Assembly (NCBI GenBank): GCA_949741915.1
Contig: CATJOM010000119.1
Coordinates: 1 to 41,012, forward strand
Length of the DNA: 41,012 bases
Reading direction: 5' to 3'
From: an uncultured Candidatus Melainabacteria bacterium
GTDB lineage: Bacteria > Cyanobacteriota > Vampirovibrionia > Gastranaerophilales > Gastranaerophilaceae
The stretch's first letter is position 1, and each line of letters begins with the position of its first letter. The notes under the pieces are model-generated. The model saw only the letters and a list, made by a program, of their open reading frames with translations, was not told where the DNA came from and ran no database searches. Shown here one piece after another: positions 26,697 to 34,585 of the stretch. The position numbers and the translations under genes were made by a program.

Positions 26697-26804
26697 CAAA
26701 AAGCAATCAGAAGAGTTGAGGATTTATATTGTTATTATAGTAAATGCTGTTTTGCTTTAAATTGCCGCAAACTACAATATTTTATGTTTTTTACTATACT
26801 TTTA

Positions 26805-26813
26805 TGCTATAAT
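26805..26813 (+). promoter_or_regulatory. extended -10 promoter of rph
   Basis: TGCTATAAT has the TGn extension directly before TATAAT, 38 bases before the rph start codon. There is no good -35 hexamer, which is common for extended -10 promoters. A strong AAAAGGGG ribosome binding site follows at about 26836-26843. Confidence 0.5.
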
Positions 26814-26850
26814 TATGAAAATTTTATGAGTTTAAAAAAGGGGTTTAAGC

Positions 26851-27546
26851 ATGCGCAGTGATGGACGTGAAAATTTGCAGATAAGAAGGGTTAAGTTTAC
26901 AAAAGGTTTTACAAAATATGCCCCAGGCTCTGTTTTGGTTGAATTCGGCGAGACGAAAGTTATTGTTTGTGCCAGTGTTGAGAATGTGAAGCCAAAATGG
27001 ATGCCAAAGGATGAGATTTCAGGCTGGATAAGCGCCGAGTACTCGCTTCTTCCAAGCTCTACAAATGTTAGGTGCCAAAGGGAGAGGACAAAACTTTCAG
27101 GAAGAACACAAGAGATTCAAAGACTTATAGGACGAAGTTTGAGAGCTTGCGTAAATCTTGAAAAACTTGGTGAGAAAACTATAACAATTGATGCTGATGT
27201 AATTCAGGCGGATGGTGGCACACGGGTGGCTTCTATATGTGGTGCTTATATTGCACTAAAAGAATTAGTTGATAAGATGCTAAAAAATGGTGAACTTGAA
27301 GAAAATCCTATCATAGAGCCCATTGCTGCAATTTCTGTGGGCATTAAAAATGGTGTTGTGCTTACTGATTTATGCTATGAAGAGGATTCAACAACAGACG
27401 TTGATGCAAATATTGTTATGACACAAAGTGGTAAAATTATTGAGTTTCAGGCAACAGCTGAAGGAGAAACATTTTCCAAAGATGAACTAGATAGAATGTA
27501 TGATTCTGCCCAAAATGCCATAAAGCAAATAATCAAGCTTTATTAG
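26851..27546 (+). CDS. rph: ribonuclease PH
   Basis: 231 residues, close to the usual 238, matching RNase PH, the phosphate-dependent 3'-5' exoribonuclease that trims the 3' ends of pre-tRNAs. Seen: MRSDGRENLQIRRV at the N-terminus, AEYSLLPSST (51-60 region), the Arg-rich RQRERTKLSGRTQEIQRLIGRSLRA-like phosphate-binding segment near 75-100, IDADVIQADGGTR near 113-125, and LTDLCYEEDSTTDVDANIVMT. The product acts as a hexamer in the cytoplasm. Its 3' end overlaps the 3' end of the opposing histidine-kinase gene by 14 bases, so the two genes are convergent without a separate terminator. Confidence 0.96.
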   Translation: MRSDGRENLQIRRVKFTKGFTKYAPGSVLVEFGETKVIVCASVENVKPKWMPKDEISGWISAEYSLLPSSTNVRCQRERTKLSGRTQEIQRLIGRSLRACVNLEKLGEKTITIDADVIQADGGTRVASICGAYIALKELVDKMLKNGELEENPIIEPIAAISVGIKNGVVLTDLCYEEDSTTDVDANIVMTQSGKIIEFQATAEGETFSKDELDRMYDSAQNAIKQIIKLY

Positions 27547-29029
27547 TTTTTTTGTGTTCTATGGCTGGTTTTTCGGGCGGTGTATCAATGTTTATGGTGA
27601 AGCTAAAACTTGTTCCGCCATCTTTTAGACGCGAAGCTTCTATTGTTCCGCCGTGTGCATTTACGATGGCACGACAAATATAGAGCCCAAGGCCTGTTCC
27701 TACTTTTCTATAGTCTTTAGAATTTGTTGCATATTTTTGAAATAATGTGTCGATGTTATTTGGTTTTATTCCAAGCCCTGTATCGGACACGGTTATTTTA
27801 AAGTTATCGTTATCTTTTTCTACCAGAATATTAATTACAGAGTTGTCAAAACTGTATTCAGAGGCGTTTACAATTAAATTTGACAAAACTCTTTTTATTT
27901 CAATGTCGTCATAATATGCTGTTGTGTTGCCAATATTTTTATATGAAACTTTTATGGACTGGTTTTTTTGCGAAATTATGAATTTTAAGTTTTCAAGAGT
28001 GTTTTCTATAGTTAATTTTATATCATTCTTTGTTTTTTGAATTTTTAGTTTGCCGTTTTCTGTTTTATAGTTTGTGAGGACATTTTCTGCCATATTTTGC
28101 ATATATTTATTTGAGGCCATAATTTCATTTACAATTTCTCTTTGTCTTGGATTTAATTCGCCAAAATAATCTTTTAGCAGCAAATCAAGGGCCTGAATTT
28201 GTGCTCTTATAGGAGTTTTAAGGTCATGGGTTAACATTGCAATGAAATTTTCCTTTTCAAAAAGCAGCTGGCTGTTTAATTTTCTAACCTTTAATATTCC
28301 ATAAACCTGTGCTATAACTGTTTGCGGGTCAATAGGTTTTTCTATATAGGCAAGAGAGCCAAGGTTAAAACCTTCGATTTTATTTTGTTTTTCACCAGAG
28401 GCGCTGATAAATACAATTGGCGTCTGTGCGTTTGCTTCAGAGTTTCTTATTTCACCTGCAAGTTGGAAGCCATCCATTTCTGGCATAATTACATCAAGTA
28501 AAATTAAATCATATCTTGTATCATCAATGTTATCCAAGGCGGATTTTGGGTTTGTATAGCTGGTAAATTCAAATCTAAATGGGGCAAGGACATCTTCTAA
28601 AAGTCTAATGTTCTCGACTATATCATCCACTATTAAGATTTTAGTGCCTGCGAATTCATCCGTTATTTTGATTTCATTTTCTTTATCTGTTGTTTTGAGG
28701 AGTTCTTCATCAATGTCTGACAATGTGTTGATAGAGATAGAACTACCTATGTTATTTGCATTTATAAGTGCTTTTTTTGTTGAATTTTTTAAATATGCAA
28801 ATATTTTTAGCTCTTTGTTGTTTTTTATAAACTCTTTTGCCTTCGTGCATTCAATTTTGTTTTCAAAGTCTATAAACAATACACAAAAAGCTGCTTCTGT
28901 CTGAATTTTTTCATTGGAATTCAAATCTTTGATACTGAGGCAGAAATTGTGTTTGTTAAAAAAATCTTCAATCTCTCTGATATCGCTTGAGCCTTTTTGG
29001 GCTGTTGTTTTTAATAAGACATTTCTCAT
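27533..29029 (-). CDS. soluble receiver-histidine kinase
   Basis: 498 residues, no membrane segment. In order: residues about 3-115, a degenerate receiver-like domain (VLFIDF with Asp54, later IFAYLKNSTKKALINA) that lacks the full acidic pocket; residues 128-245, a good receiver domain with ILIVDD, phospho-acceptor Asp179 in LILLDVIMPEMDG and Lys231 in YIEKP; then HisKA with His268 in LTHDLKTP; then HATPase_c from about 370, with NLIVNASEYS, VSDTGLGI and GTGLGLYICR. This reversed order, receiver before kinase, is typical of cytoplasmic hybrid kinases that receive phosphate from, or are tuned by, another system. No response regulator or output gene is adjacent. A 10-base hairpin lies 35 bases upstream. 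The gene end overlaps rph. Confidence 0.92.
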   Translation of the reverse strand: MRNVLLKTTAQKGSSDIREIEDFFNKHNFCLSIKDLNSNEKIQTEAAFCVLFIDFENKIECTKAKEFIKNNKELKIFAYLKNSTKKALINANNIGSSISINTLSDIDEELLKTTDKENEIKITDEFAGTKILIVDDIVENIRLLEDVLAPFRFEFTSYTNPKSALDNIDDTRYDLILLDVIMPEMDGFQLAGEIRNSEANAQTPIVFISASGEKQNKIEGFNLGSLAYIEKPIDPQTVIAQVYGILKVRKLNSQLLFEKENFIAMLTHDLKTPIRAQIQALDLLLKDYFGELNPRQREIVNEIMASNKYMQNMAENVLTNYKTENGKLKIQKTKNDIKLTIENTLENLKFIISQKNQSIKVSYKNIGNTTAYYDDIEIKRVLSNLIVNASEYSFDNSVINILVEKDNDNFKITVSDTGLGIKPNNIDTLFQKYATNSKDYRKVGTGLGLYICRAIVNAHGGTIEASRLKDGGTSFSFTINIDTPPEKPAIEHKKTNKA

Positions 29030-29063
29030 ACCTTTATTAGGATAATAAAAGCATGTCTTATTT

Positions 29064-29087
29064 AATATTAGACAGGTGTCTAATATT
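29064..29087. repeat. perfect 10-base hairpin between cimA and the kinase gene
   Basis: AATATTAGAC (29064-29073) and GTCTAATATT (29078-29087) pair perfectly with a four-base loop. It follows the cimA stop codon by about six bases and precedes the kinase start by about 35. It may terminate cimA or attenuate the kinase; the U-run is weak. Confidence 0.55.
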
Positions 29088-29092
29088 TGAAA

Positions 29093-30709
29093 TTAAACTG
29101 TCTTACAAGATGGCATTGAAAATTCAATACTTTTTGCACCCTGAAGCATAAGGCCGTAGAAAATACTGTCTACAATTGCCATATAGGAGGCTTCAATAAC
29201 GTTTTCACTGACACCAACAGTATCCCATTTCCTGATGCCATCCGAACTTTCAATGGTTACTCTTACTTGGGCTGCAGTTGCATCCTTTGAATCAAGAATA
29301 CGAACCTTAAAGTCATCAAGTTTAAATTGAAGAACCTCGGGATATTTTTCAACAATAGCTTTTCTGAGAGCTCTATCGAGCGCATTAACAGGACCGTCAC
29401 CCTCTGAAACCGTGTGGATGATTTCATTTTCAATTTCAATTTTAACAGAGGCTTCACTTATTGTTTTTCTGTTAACTTCTGAAAGGGTGATGGTGTCACC
29501 AATTACTCTAAAGCCAAGTATATTGAAGAAGTTTGGCTGTTTGTTTAAAACTTTCATAACAAGTATTTCAAAGCTTGCATCAGCTCCTTCGAATGCAAAA
29601 CCTTTCCATTCGAGTTTTTTTATTTCCTCTATTATTTTTTTTACATCTTCATCTGAAACGTTTTGTATAAATTTCAGGCTATTGAGCCGTTCTTTTATTG
29701 ATGCGCTTCCTGCCTGGTCTGATACAAGGAACCTCCTCATATTTCCTACAACAGAAGGGTCAATATGTTCGTATGTTTGAGAATTTTTTCTTACACCGCT
29801 TGCATGAACACCTGCCTTGTGCGCAAAAGCACTTCTTCCAACATACGGCATGGAAGATTGGAGGGATTTATTTGAAATTTCTGCTATTTGTCTTGCGGTA
29901 TCTGATAATTTTGAAATATTTTCTCCTATAACATTAAAATCTTTTTTAAGCTGGAGATTTGGAATTATTGAGCAGATATTTGTGTTTCCGCATCTTTCTC
30001 CGTATCCGTTAATACAGCCTTGCACCTGGCTTGCACCTGCATCTATGCTTGCAATTGAATTTGCAATGGCAAGGTCAGAATCGTTGTGGGCATGGATTCC
30101 AATTAGAGCTGAGGGGATTTCACTAACAACGCTTTTTGTTATTTTATATACTTCATTATTAATGCAGCCGCCATTGGTGTCACAGAGAATTATTCTTTTT
30201 GCCCCTGCTTGATGGGCTGCTTTTGCCACCGCAATTGCATATTCAGGATTTGCCTTGTAGCCGTCAAAAAAATGTTCGCAGTCAAAAAATACTTCTTTAT
30301 TATTTTTTATTAAATAAGAAATACTGCCCTCTATCATATTGAGGTTTTCTTCTAGTGTTGTATTAAGGGCTTCTGTAACCTGGAAATCCCAGCTTTTGCC
30401 AAATATTGTAATTATTTTTGCTTTGGAATTTACAAGCATTTTTAAAACATTGTCATCGGCTTCATTAGTGTTTGGCTTTCTTGTACAGCCAAAGGCTGTT
30501 ATTTGTGCATTTTTCAAGCTGTCATAATCGATTTGGTTAAAAACCTCGTTATCAACAGGGTTTGCACCAGGCCAGCCGGCTTCAATATAGTGTACACCAA
30601 GGTTATCAAGCTTTTTAATAATTTTTAATTTGTCTGAAACGGAATAATTTATCCCTTCTGATTGGGCGCCGTCTCTAAGTGTTGTGTCGTAAATTTCAAT
30701 ATGTCTCAT
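29093..30709 (-). CDS. cimA: (R)-citramalate synthase
   Basis: A 538-residue enzyme of the alpha-isopropylmalate/homocitrate synthase family, of the CimA type that joins pyruvate and acetyl-CoA to citramalate and so feeds isoleucine synthesis without threonine. Seen: IYDTTLRDGAQSEG at the N-terminus (catalytic Arg and metal Asp), EAGWPGANP near 42-50, DCEHFFDGYK near 142-151, the metal-binding IGIHAHNDSDLAIANS near 200-215, NGYGERCGNTN near 233-243, and the C-terminal regulatory domain from about 400 (EIENEIIHTVSEGDGPVNALDRALRKA). Length and the EAGWPGANP motif favour CimA over LeuA. It stands alone on its strand, divergent from the next gene. The leucine/isoleucine regulatory domain suggests feedback by isoleucine. 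Confidence 0.93.
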   Translation of the reverse strand: MRHIEIYDTTLRDGAQSEGINYSVSDKLKIIKKLDNLGVHYIEAGWPGANPVDNEVFNQIDYDSLKNAQITAFGCTRKPNTNEADDNVLKMLVNSKAKIITIFGKSWDFQVTEALNTTLEENLNMIEGSISYLIKNNKEVFFDCEHFFDGYKANPEYAIAVAKAAHQAGAKRIILCDTNGGCINNEVYKITKSVVSEIPSALIGIHAHNDSDLAIANSIASIDAGASQVQGCINGYGERCGNTNICSIIPNLQLKKDFNVIGENISKLSDTARQIAEISNKSLQSSMPYVGRSAFAHKAGVHASGVRKNSQTYEHIDPSVVGNMRRFLVSDQAGSASIKERLNSLKFIQNVSDEDVKKIIEEIKKLEWKGFAFEGADASFEILVMKVLNKQPNFFNILGFRVIGDTITLSEVNRKTISEASVKIEIENEIIHTVSEGDGPVNALDRALRKAIVEKYPEVLQFKLDDFKVRILDSKDATAAQVRVTIESSDGIRKWDTVGVSENVIEASYMAIVDSIFYGLMLQGAKSIEFSMPSCKTV

Positions 30710-30832
30710 AGTTTCATTATTAGCATAAAATTAAATATTTGTAAAAAATTAAAATTTTTAGGCAATTTTTCTTTTTAATTTGTTTTTATTAATACATATA
30801 GTGTGTGTGAAAAATTTAATAGGTTTAGTGAA

Positions 30833-31315
30833 ATGGACGTAATTAATTATTTTAAACTTGTGTTCAAGAACTTAACTGCGCTTGAAAATAAGATGCAGAC
30901 AGGGTTTAGATTTTCGCAAAGTGAAATTAACGAGATTATTTCAACCTCAAGAAAAGAGAATTTACCGTTTTTTGAGAATCTTGCAAGAATGCCCGAACTT
31001 ACGGCTTTTGATGTCAGCTATTTGATGTCCTCAGTGAATTTATCTTTAGATAAGATTGATTTGCTTAAAAAGGCATCTTCTCTTTATAAAGAAGAAGAAT
31101 TCAAAGGGCAGGGCCAGACCTTTTCTGATTTTGTTTTTAGAATTGGGGCTAATATTGATAATTTAAATATGGAAAATTTGGAAGTTTTTAAGGATTTAGT
31201 TCAGTGTAAAAATGAAATCTATAATTTCGCAAGGGCTCTGCAGAATCCTGTAAGATACAAAAATTCAAAAACAAAAGAATTGCAGTTTGCTTTTCAGAAT
31301 GTGTTTGTGGAGTAA
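30833..31315 (+). CDS. hypothetical protein, all-helical
   Basis: About 160 residues from ATG 30833, which has AGG nine bases before it; an in-frame GTG at 30803 would add ten residues. No family recognised. It is predicted almost entirely helical, Lys/Glu/Asn/Phe-rich, with no signal peptide and no membrane segment, so cytoplasmic. Segments such as FFENLARMPELTAFDVSYLMSSVNLSLDKIDLLKKA and NIDNLNMENLEVFKDLV suggest a bundle of short helices. It is divergent from cimA and ends in the terminator at 31328-31371, so it forms its own transcription unit. Likely a lineage-restricted gene. Confidence 0.75.
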   Translation: MDVINYFKLVFKNLTALENKMQTGFRFSQSEINEIISTSRKENLPFFENLARMPELTAFDVSYLMSSVNLSLDKIDLLKKASSLYKEEEFKGQGQTFSDFVFRIGANIDNLNMENLEVFKDLVQCKNEIYNFARALQNPVRYKNSKTKELQFAFQNVFVE

Positions 31316-31327
31316 AATTTTTACATT

Positions 31328-31371
31328 AAATGATAGTCTGCTAAAATTCGCTTGGTAGGCTATCATTTTTT
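31328..31371 (+). terminator. intrinsic terminator after the hypothetical gene
   Basis: AAATGATAG (31328-31336) and CTATCATTT (31360-31368) pair perfectly with a T-run after the second arm on the plus strand. It lies 13 bases beyond the stop codon. Confidence 0.8.
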
Positions 31372-31461
31372 AATACTATATGTATTTTAGGCAAATGTAA
31401 AAATTTCCTTTTGTCTTATAAAGACTAGAATAAAAAGAAAGCATCCAATAAACAATATTAA

Positions 31462-31590
31462 TTACTTTTTTTCTTTATAATCCGGCAATTCATGATTTGC
31501 TAAGCCATGTGCTACGTATGGCAAAGCTATTGCCAAACATATTATTGCTATTGTTTGAATTGTCATATTAAAAATATCAATACCATTCAT
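31462..31590 (-). CDS. 42-residue putative small membrane protein
   Basis: An ATG at 31590 opens a frame of 42 codons ending in TAA at 31462-31464. The product has one hydrophobic helix (about residues 8-29, NMTIQTIAIICLAIALPYVA) and a charged tail (ELPDYKEKK), the profile of a single-pass bacterial small membrane protein. The ribosome binding site is only a weak A-rich AAGAAAAAA stretch. It lies about 50 bases downstream of the broken larE on the same strand, and might belong to the guanidine-riboswitch operon. No homologue recognised; it may be too short to be called by usual gene finders. Confidence 0.5.
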   Translation of the reverse strand: MNGIDIFNMTIQTIAIICLAIALPYVAHGLANHELPDYKEKK

Positions 31591-31643
31591 TTTTATTTTT
31601 TCTTTTTGTACAAACATATTCCAAGAGTTTTAGTTACATTAAT

Positions 31644-32435
31644 TTACAGTATTTTATTCATATTCCCTGTTTTATAGCCCTCTAAATCAAGTGATATATA
31701 CAAAAAACCGTATTTTTTAAATTCCGATATAATTTTATCTTTATTTCGATGATTTTTTCAAAATCTTTTAAAAGCACTTCTATTCTTGCAGTTTGGGCGG
31801 ACACTCTTACTCTTGCCTGATAAACCCCTAAGGAATGAATATATTTTTCTGCTTCTTCAATCATTTTAAGTTTTTCTTTTGTTATTATGTCGCCATAAGG
31901 AATTCTTGAAGCAAGACACGCAAGCGAGGGCTTGTTGTGTGTTTTAAGGTTAAATTTTTTTTGACAATGCTCTTATTTCAGTCTTTGTTAAGCCTGCATT
32001 TTGCAGAGGACTTTTTATGTTTAGTTCCTTAACTGCTTTTAGCCCTGGCCTATAATCGCTGTTATCATCAATATTTGAACCTTCAAGAATGTGTTTAATT
32101 TTATTTTCTTCGGCAATTTTTTTAATCCTTGTAAACATTTCCTTTTTGCAGATATAACATCTATCCTTCGGATTTTTATTAAAACCTTCAATACTAAAAT
32201 TGTCAAATTCACATATAATATGTTTTATATTTTCTTTTTTACAAAATTCTTTGGTTTTATATAATTCTTGTTTTAAAAAAACTGGAGAATCAAGAGTGAC
32301 TGCTATGACGCTATCTTTTAATATATTGTGTGCAGCTTTTAATAAAAATGTAGAATCAACCCCGCCTGAGTATGCAATTATGGCGGAGCCTAAGCTTTGC
32401 AAATATTGATTTAATTCATCTAGTTTTTTGTGCAT
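31644..32435 (-). pseudogene. larE: LarE-type ATP-dependent sulfur transferase, two frameshifts
   Basis: LarE provides sulfur by sacrificing a cysteine for the nickel-pincer cofactor of lactate racemase. The first frame (32435-31950) has the PP-loop SGGVDST at residues 23-29, the Cys-containing KDRCYICKKEMF (about 98-110), and EGSNIDDNSDYRPG. It stops at an A8 run on the coding strand (31955-31962); one A fewer continues as KKFNLKTHNKPSLACLASRIPYG, rejoining a second frame (RVSAQTARIEVLLKDF). A second shift near 31745, one base missing, is needed to reach FLYISLDLEGY and the stop at 31644-31646. Restored length would be about 263 residues, normal for LarE. Its role with the upstream guanidine-linked genes is unknown; the two indels make a functional product unlikely. 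Confidence 0.85.
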
Positions 32436-32486
32436 GATTTTTCAAAAAGCATCATTGCTGTTTACTATAGTATAGTAATAGATTAA

Positions 32487-33194
32487 TTATTTCCATGCAA
32501 TGTTAGAGTGTTGTATTAAAATCTCTTTTTTGATTTCGGATAATCTTTCATCTGTTATTGCAAGCCTTTTTTTAAGTCTTTTATCTTCTTCTTTTTTAAT
32601 TTCAATTTTATCTGGTGAAATTTTTTGTATTATTTTCTTTAGTTTTTGAATTGAATCGTTATTGTCGTTATAACCTTTTAAAATTGTTATTTCAAGAATA
32701 AAATCTCCTCTGTATTGACTTTTAAAAAATGCCATACTGTTTATATATTCATTTAGTGTATAATCTTTATATGGCCTTTGGATTTTTTGAAAATCATCTT
32801 CATTTATGGTTTTTATTTCACCAATTACTTCATCACAAAGGTTTGCGATTTCCTTGTAGTCTTGTTTTCCAAGCAAATAACCGTTTGATAATAATTTTAC
32901 TTTGCAATTTTTTGTTTTAATGAAGTGAATAATTTTTGTTATATCTTTATTCAAAAGCGCTTCGCCTTTAGAATTTATGAATATAATATCTGGATTGGCA
33001 TCTTGAATTTTCTTGCCAAAAACTTCTAATGAATTGTCTAATCCTTCAAATTTCTGCTGTTTGTTTGTTTTTATATTTCTTCTAATGGGGCAGAAAATGC
33101 AGTCAAAATTACAAATTTTTTCAGGCAGAATATTTATTTCAAGAATTTTTTTATTGCCTTCTGCATGGATATCTTTGTATGTAAAATAATTCAT
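32487..33194 (-). CDS. radical SAM protein in the guanidine-riboswitch operon
   Basis: 235 residues with the iron-sulfur motif C-x3-C-x2-C (Cys28, Cys32, Cys35 in CNFDCIFCP), followed by INSKGEALLNKDI, a GEP-like SAM-binding turn, and VKLLSNGYL on a later strand. This matches compact radical SAM enzymes; the overall sequence pattern is closest to the COG0731-type group related to wyosine synthesis, but the specific reaction cannot be told. It starts 16 bases after the gdx stop with a good GGAG, so it is almost certainly cotranscribed with gdx behind the guanidine riboswitch. The broken LarE-like gene follows 51 bases on. Confidence 0.85.
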   Translation of the reverse strand: MNYFTYKDIHAEGNKKILEINILPEKICNFDCIFCPIRRNIKTNKQQKFEGLDNSLEVFGKKIQDANPDIIFINSKGEALLNKDITKIIHFIKTKNCKVKLLSNGYLLGKQDYKEIANLCDEVIGEIKTINEDDFQKIQRPYKDYTLNEYINSMAFFKSQYRGDFILEITILKGYNDNNDSIQKLKKIIQKISPDKIEIKKEEDKRLKKRLAITDERLSEIKKEILIQHSNIAWK

Positions 33195-33210
33195 CTATCG
33201 CTCCTACTTC

Positions 33211-33528
33211 TTAGTGTGCTAATAATTTTAATCCAGCTATTCCTGATATTATAAGTGCTATAAAGATAAATTTTGCAAAGGTTATAGGCTCTTTAAATAA
33301 TATTATTCCAAAAATTACAGTTCCGGTTATTCCAATTCCTGTCCAGACTGCATATGCTATTCCAAGCGGCAGATTTTTTAACGACAGGGATAAAAAATAA
33401 AAGCTTAGAAACATACATATAACTGTGAAAACAGATGGTGCTATCTTGCTAAAGGCATCGGAAAATTTCAAACCAATTGCCCAGCTAATTTCAAATATTC
33501 CTGCTATTAATAAATAAATCCAATGCAT
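33211..33528 (-). CDS. gdx: guanidinium exporter, SMR family
   Basis: 105 residues with four membrane helices: small multidrug-resistance family. Features of the Gdx (SugE) branch rather than drug-exporting EmrE are seen: Glu13 in FEISWAIGLKFSDAF, and PLGIAYAVWTGIGITGTVIFGI in helix 3, the guanidinium-binding core. Gdx works as an antiparallel dimer, exchanging guanidinium for protons in the inner membrane. AGGA lies eight bases before the ATG. It sits directly behind a guanidine-I riboswitch, which gives independent support. First gene of an operon with the radical SAM and LarE-like genes. Strong call. Confidence 0.94.
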   Translation of the reverse strand: MHWIYLLIAGIFEISWAIGLKFSDAFSKIAPSVFTVICMFLSFYFLSLSLKNLPLGIAYAVWTGIGITGTVIFGIILFKEPITFAKFIFIALIISGIAGLKLLAH

Positions 33529-33554
33529 TGATTTTATCCTTCATATACTAAAAT

Positions 33555-33590
33555 AGCCCAGAGAAGATATCTTTGAATATCTCCCGGGCT
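33555..33590 (-). terminator. riboswitch-controlled terminator
   Basis: AGCCC (33586-33590, read on the minus strand) pairs with GGGCT (33555-33559), with GATAT/ATATC pairing inside. The hairpin shares bases with the end of the aptamer (the conserved GCCCGGGAGA), so ligand binding and termination exclude each other. A short T-run follows on the minus strand. Confidence 0.75.
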
Positions 33591-33680
33591 TTTATCCTTC
33601 CGTGTACACAGAAACAAGTACTTGTACTGTGCGTTGTCTCTTGGACCAGACCGGTTTTTTTGCCGCGGAACCCTAGAAAA
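33579..33680 (-). ncRNA. guanidine-I (ykkC) riboswitch
   Basis: On the minus strand the conserved blocks of the ykkC class occur in order: CTAGGGTTCCG (from 33676), CCGGTCTGGTCC, AAGAGACAA, a variable stem, ACACGGAAGG and ATAAAAGCCCGGGAGAT (ending at 33579). These are the established binding elements of guanidine-I aptamers. It precedes gdx by about 50 bases and an overlapping terminator, so guanidine should permit transcription of the gdx operon. Confidence 0.95.
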
Positions 33681-33775
33681 CTTTTTATTTAAATTTTTAT
33701 CATTTTAATGATATATTTAAAATTTTTTCTTGTCAAAATTTTGTAATTCCTCATGTTTTTTGATATATTCAGTTT

Positions 33776-34480
33776 ATGAAAGCAGTGGATGAACTTTTAG
33801 CGCTAAAAGATGAAGAGCAGGCAGTGCATTTAATGCGCTTTTTTAAGACCGGCAAGGGCCAATACGGCGAAGGGGATGAGTTCCTTGGGATACGCGTGCC
33901 TAAAACAAGGGAGGTTGCAAAAAAATATTATAAAACTGCCTTATTTGATGATATCCAGGAAATGCTTAATAACAAATACCATGAAATCAGGCTTTGTGCT
34001 TTATTGATGATGGTTTTAATTTATGAAAAAATTGATGATGAAAGTTTAAAGGACAGGGTTTTAAAACTTTATATAAATAATGTAAATAATATTAATAATT
34101 GGGACTTGGTTGATTTAACTGCACCTAAAATTATTGGCGCACAATATCTTAAGACGAGGGATGATTCAATTATAAGAATGCTGTCTAACTCAAAACATTT
34201 ATGGTCTGAAAGAATTGCTGTTGTAGCACAGTGGAGCATTATAAGGGCTGGAGAATATAATTTACTTATTGAACTTTGTGAGAAATTTTTACATCACAGG
34301 CATGATTTAATGCACAAGGCTGCGGGGTGGATGTTAAGAGAGGCTGGCAAGAAAGATAAAACTGTACTTACTGGTTTTTTGGATAAGTATTCAAAAATTA
34401 TGCCAAGAACGATGCTCAGATATTCAATTGAAAAGTTATCTTCTAATGAGAAGAGATTTTATATGAAAAAAGAGTTATGA
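33776..34480 (+). CDS. DNA alkylation repair protein (AlkD-like)
   Basis: A 234-residue all-helical HEAT-repeat protein of the DNA alkylation repair family (AlkC/AlkD type), which excises N3- or N7-alkylated bases without base flipping. Seen: FFKTGKGQYGEGDEFLGIRVP near 22-42, EIRLCALLMMV near 70-80, NNWDLVDLTAPKIIG near 107-121 (with the catalytic-region Asp), HKAAGWMLREAGKKD near 182-196, and MPRTMLRYSIEKL near 212-224. The ATG has no strong ribosome binding site. Divergent from the gdx operon, with a terminator-like structure at 34505-34556. Confident of the family; substrate range unknown. Confidence 0.9.
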   Translation: MKAVDELLALKDEEQAVHLMRFFKTGKGQYGEGDEFLGIRVPKTREVAKKYYKTALFDDIQEMLNNKYHEIRLCALLMMVLIYEKIDDESLKDRVLKLYINNVNNINNWDLVDLTAPKIIGAQYLKTRDDSIIRMLSNSKHLWSERIAVVAQWSIIRAGEYNLLIELCEKFLHHRHDLMHKAAGWMLREAGKKDKTVLTGFLDKYSKIMPRTMLRYSIEKLSSNEKRFYMKKEL

Positions 34481-34504
34481 GGCAGAGTTTTGGCTGGCTT
34501 TTCA

Positions 34505-34560
34505 AACAGCATTATCTGTGCATTTTGTGCTTCAAAGCATAGTTAAATCTGCTGTTTTGT
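34505..34560 (+). terminator. hairpin and T-run after the AlkD gene
   Basis: AACAGCA (34505-34511) pairs with TGCTGTT (34550-34556), enclosing a smaller TGCTT/AAGCA stem, and T-rich sequence follows on the plus strand. It probably ends the AlkD transcript before the converging CMD-cupin gene. Confidence 0.6.
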
Positions 34561-34585
34561 TATTTGCGGATGTTGATGATTAAGC

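Larger units (their letters stand above)
26535..26850. other. intergenic region before rph
   Basis: This 316-base gap contains the terminator of the sigma operon (26559-26590), a long imperfect hairpin (26655-26696), and the rph promoter (extended -10 at 26805-26813). No further gene is seen. Confidence 0.6.
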
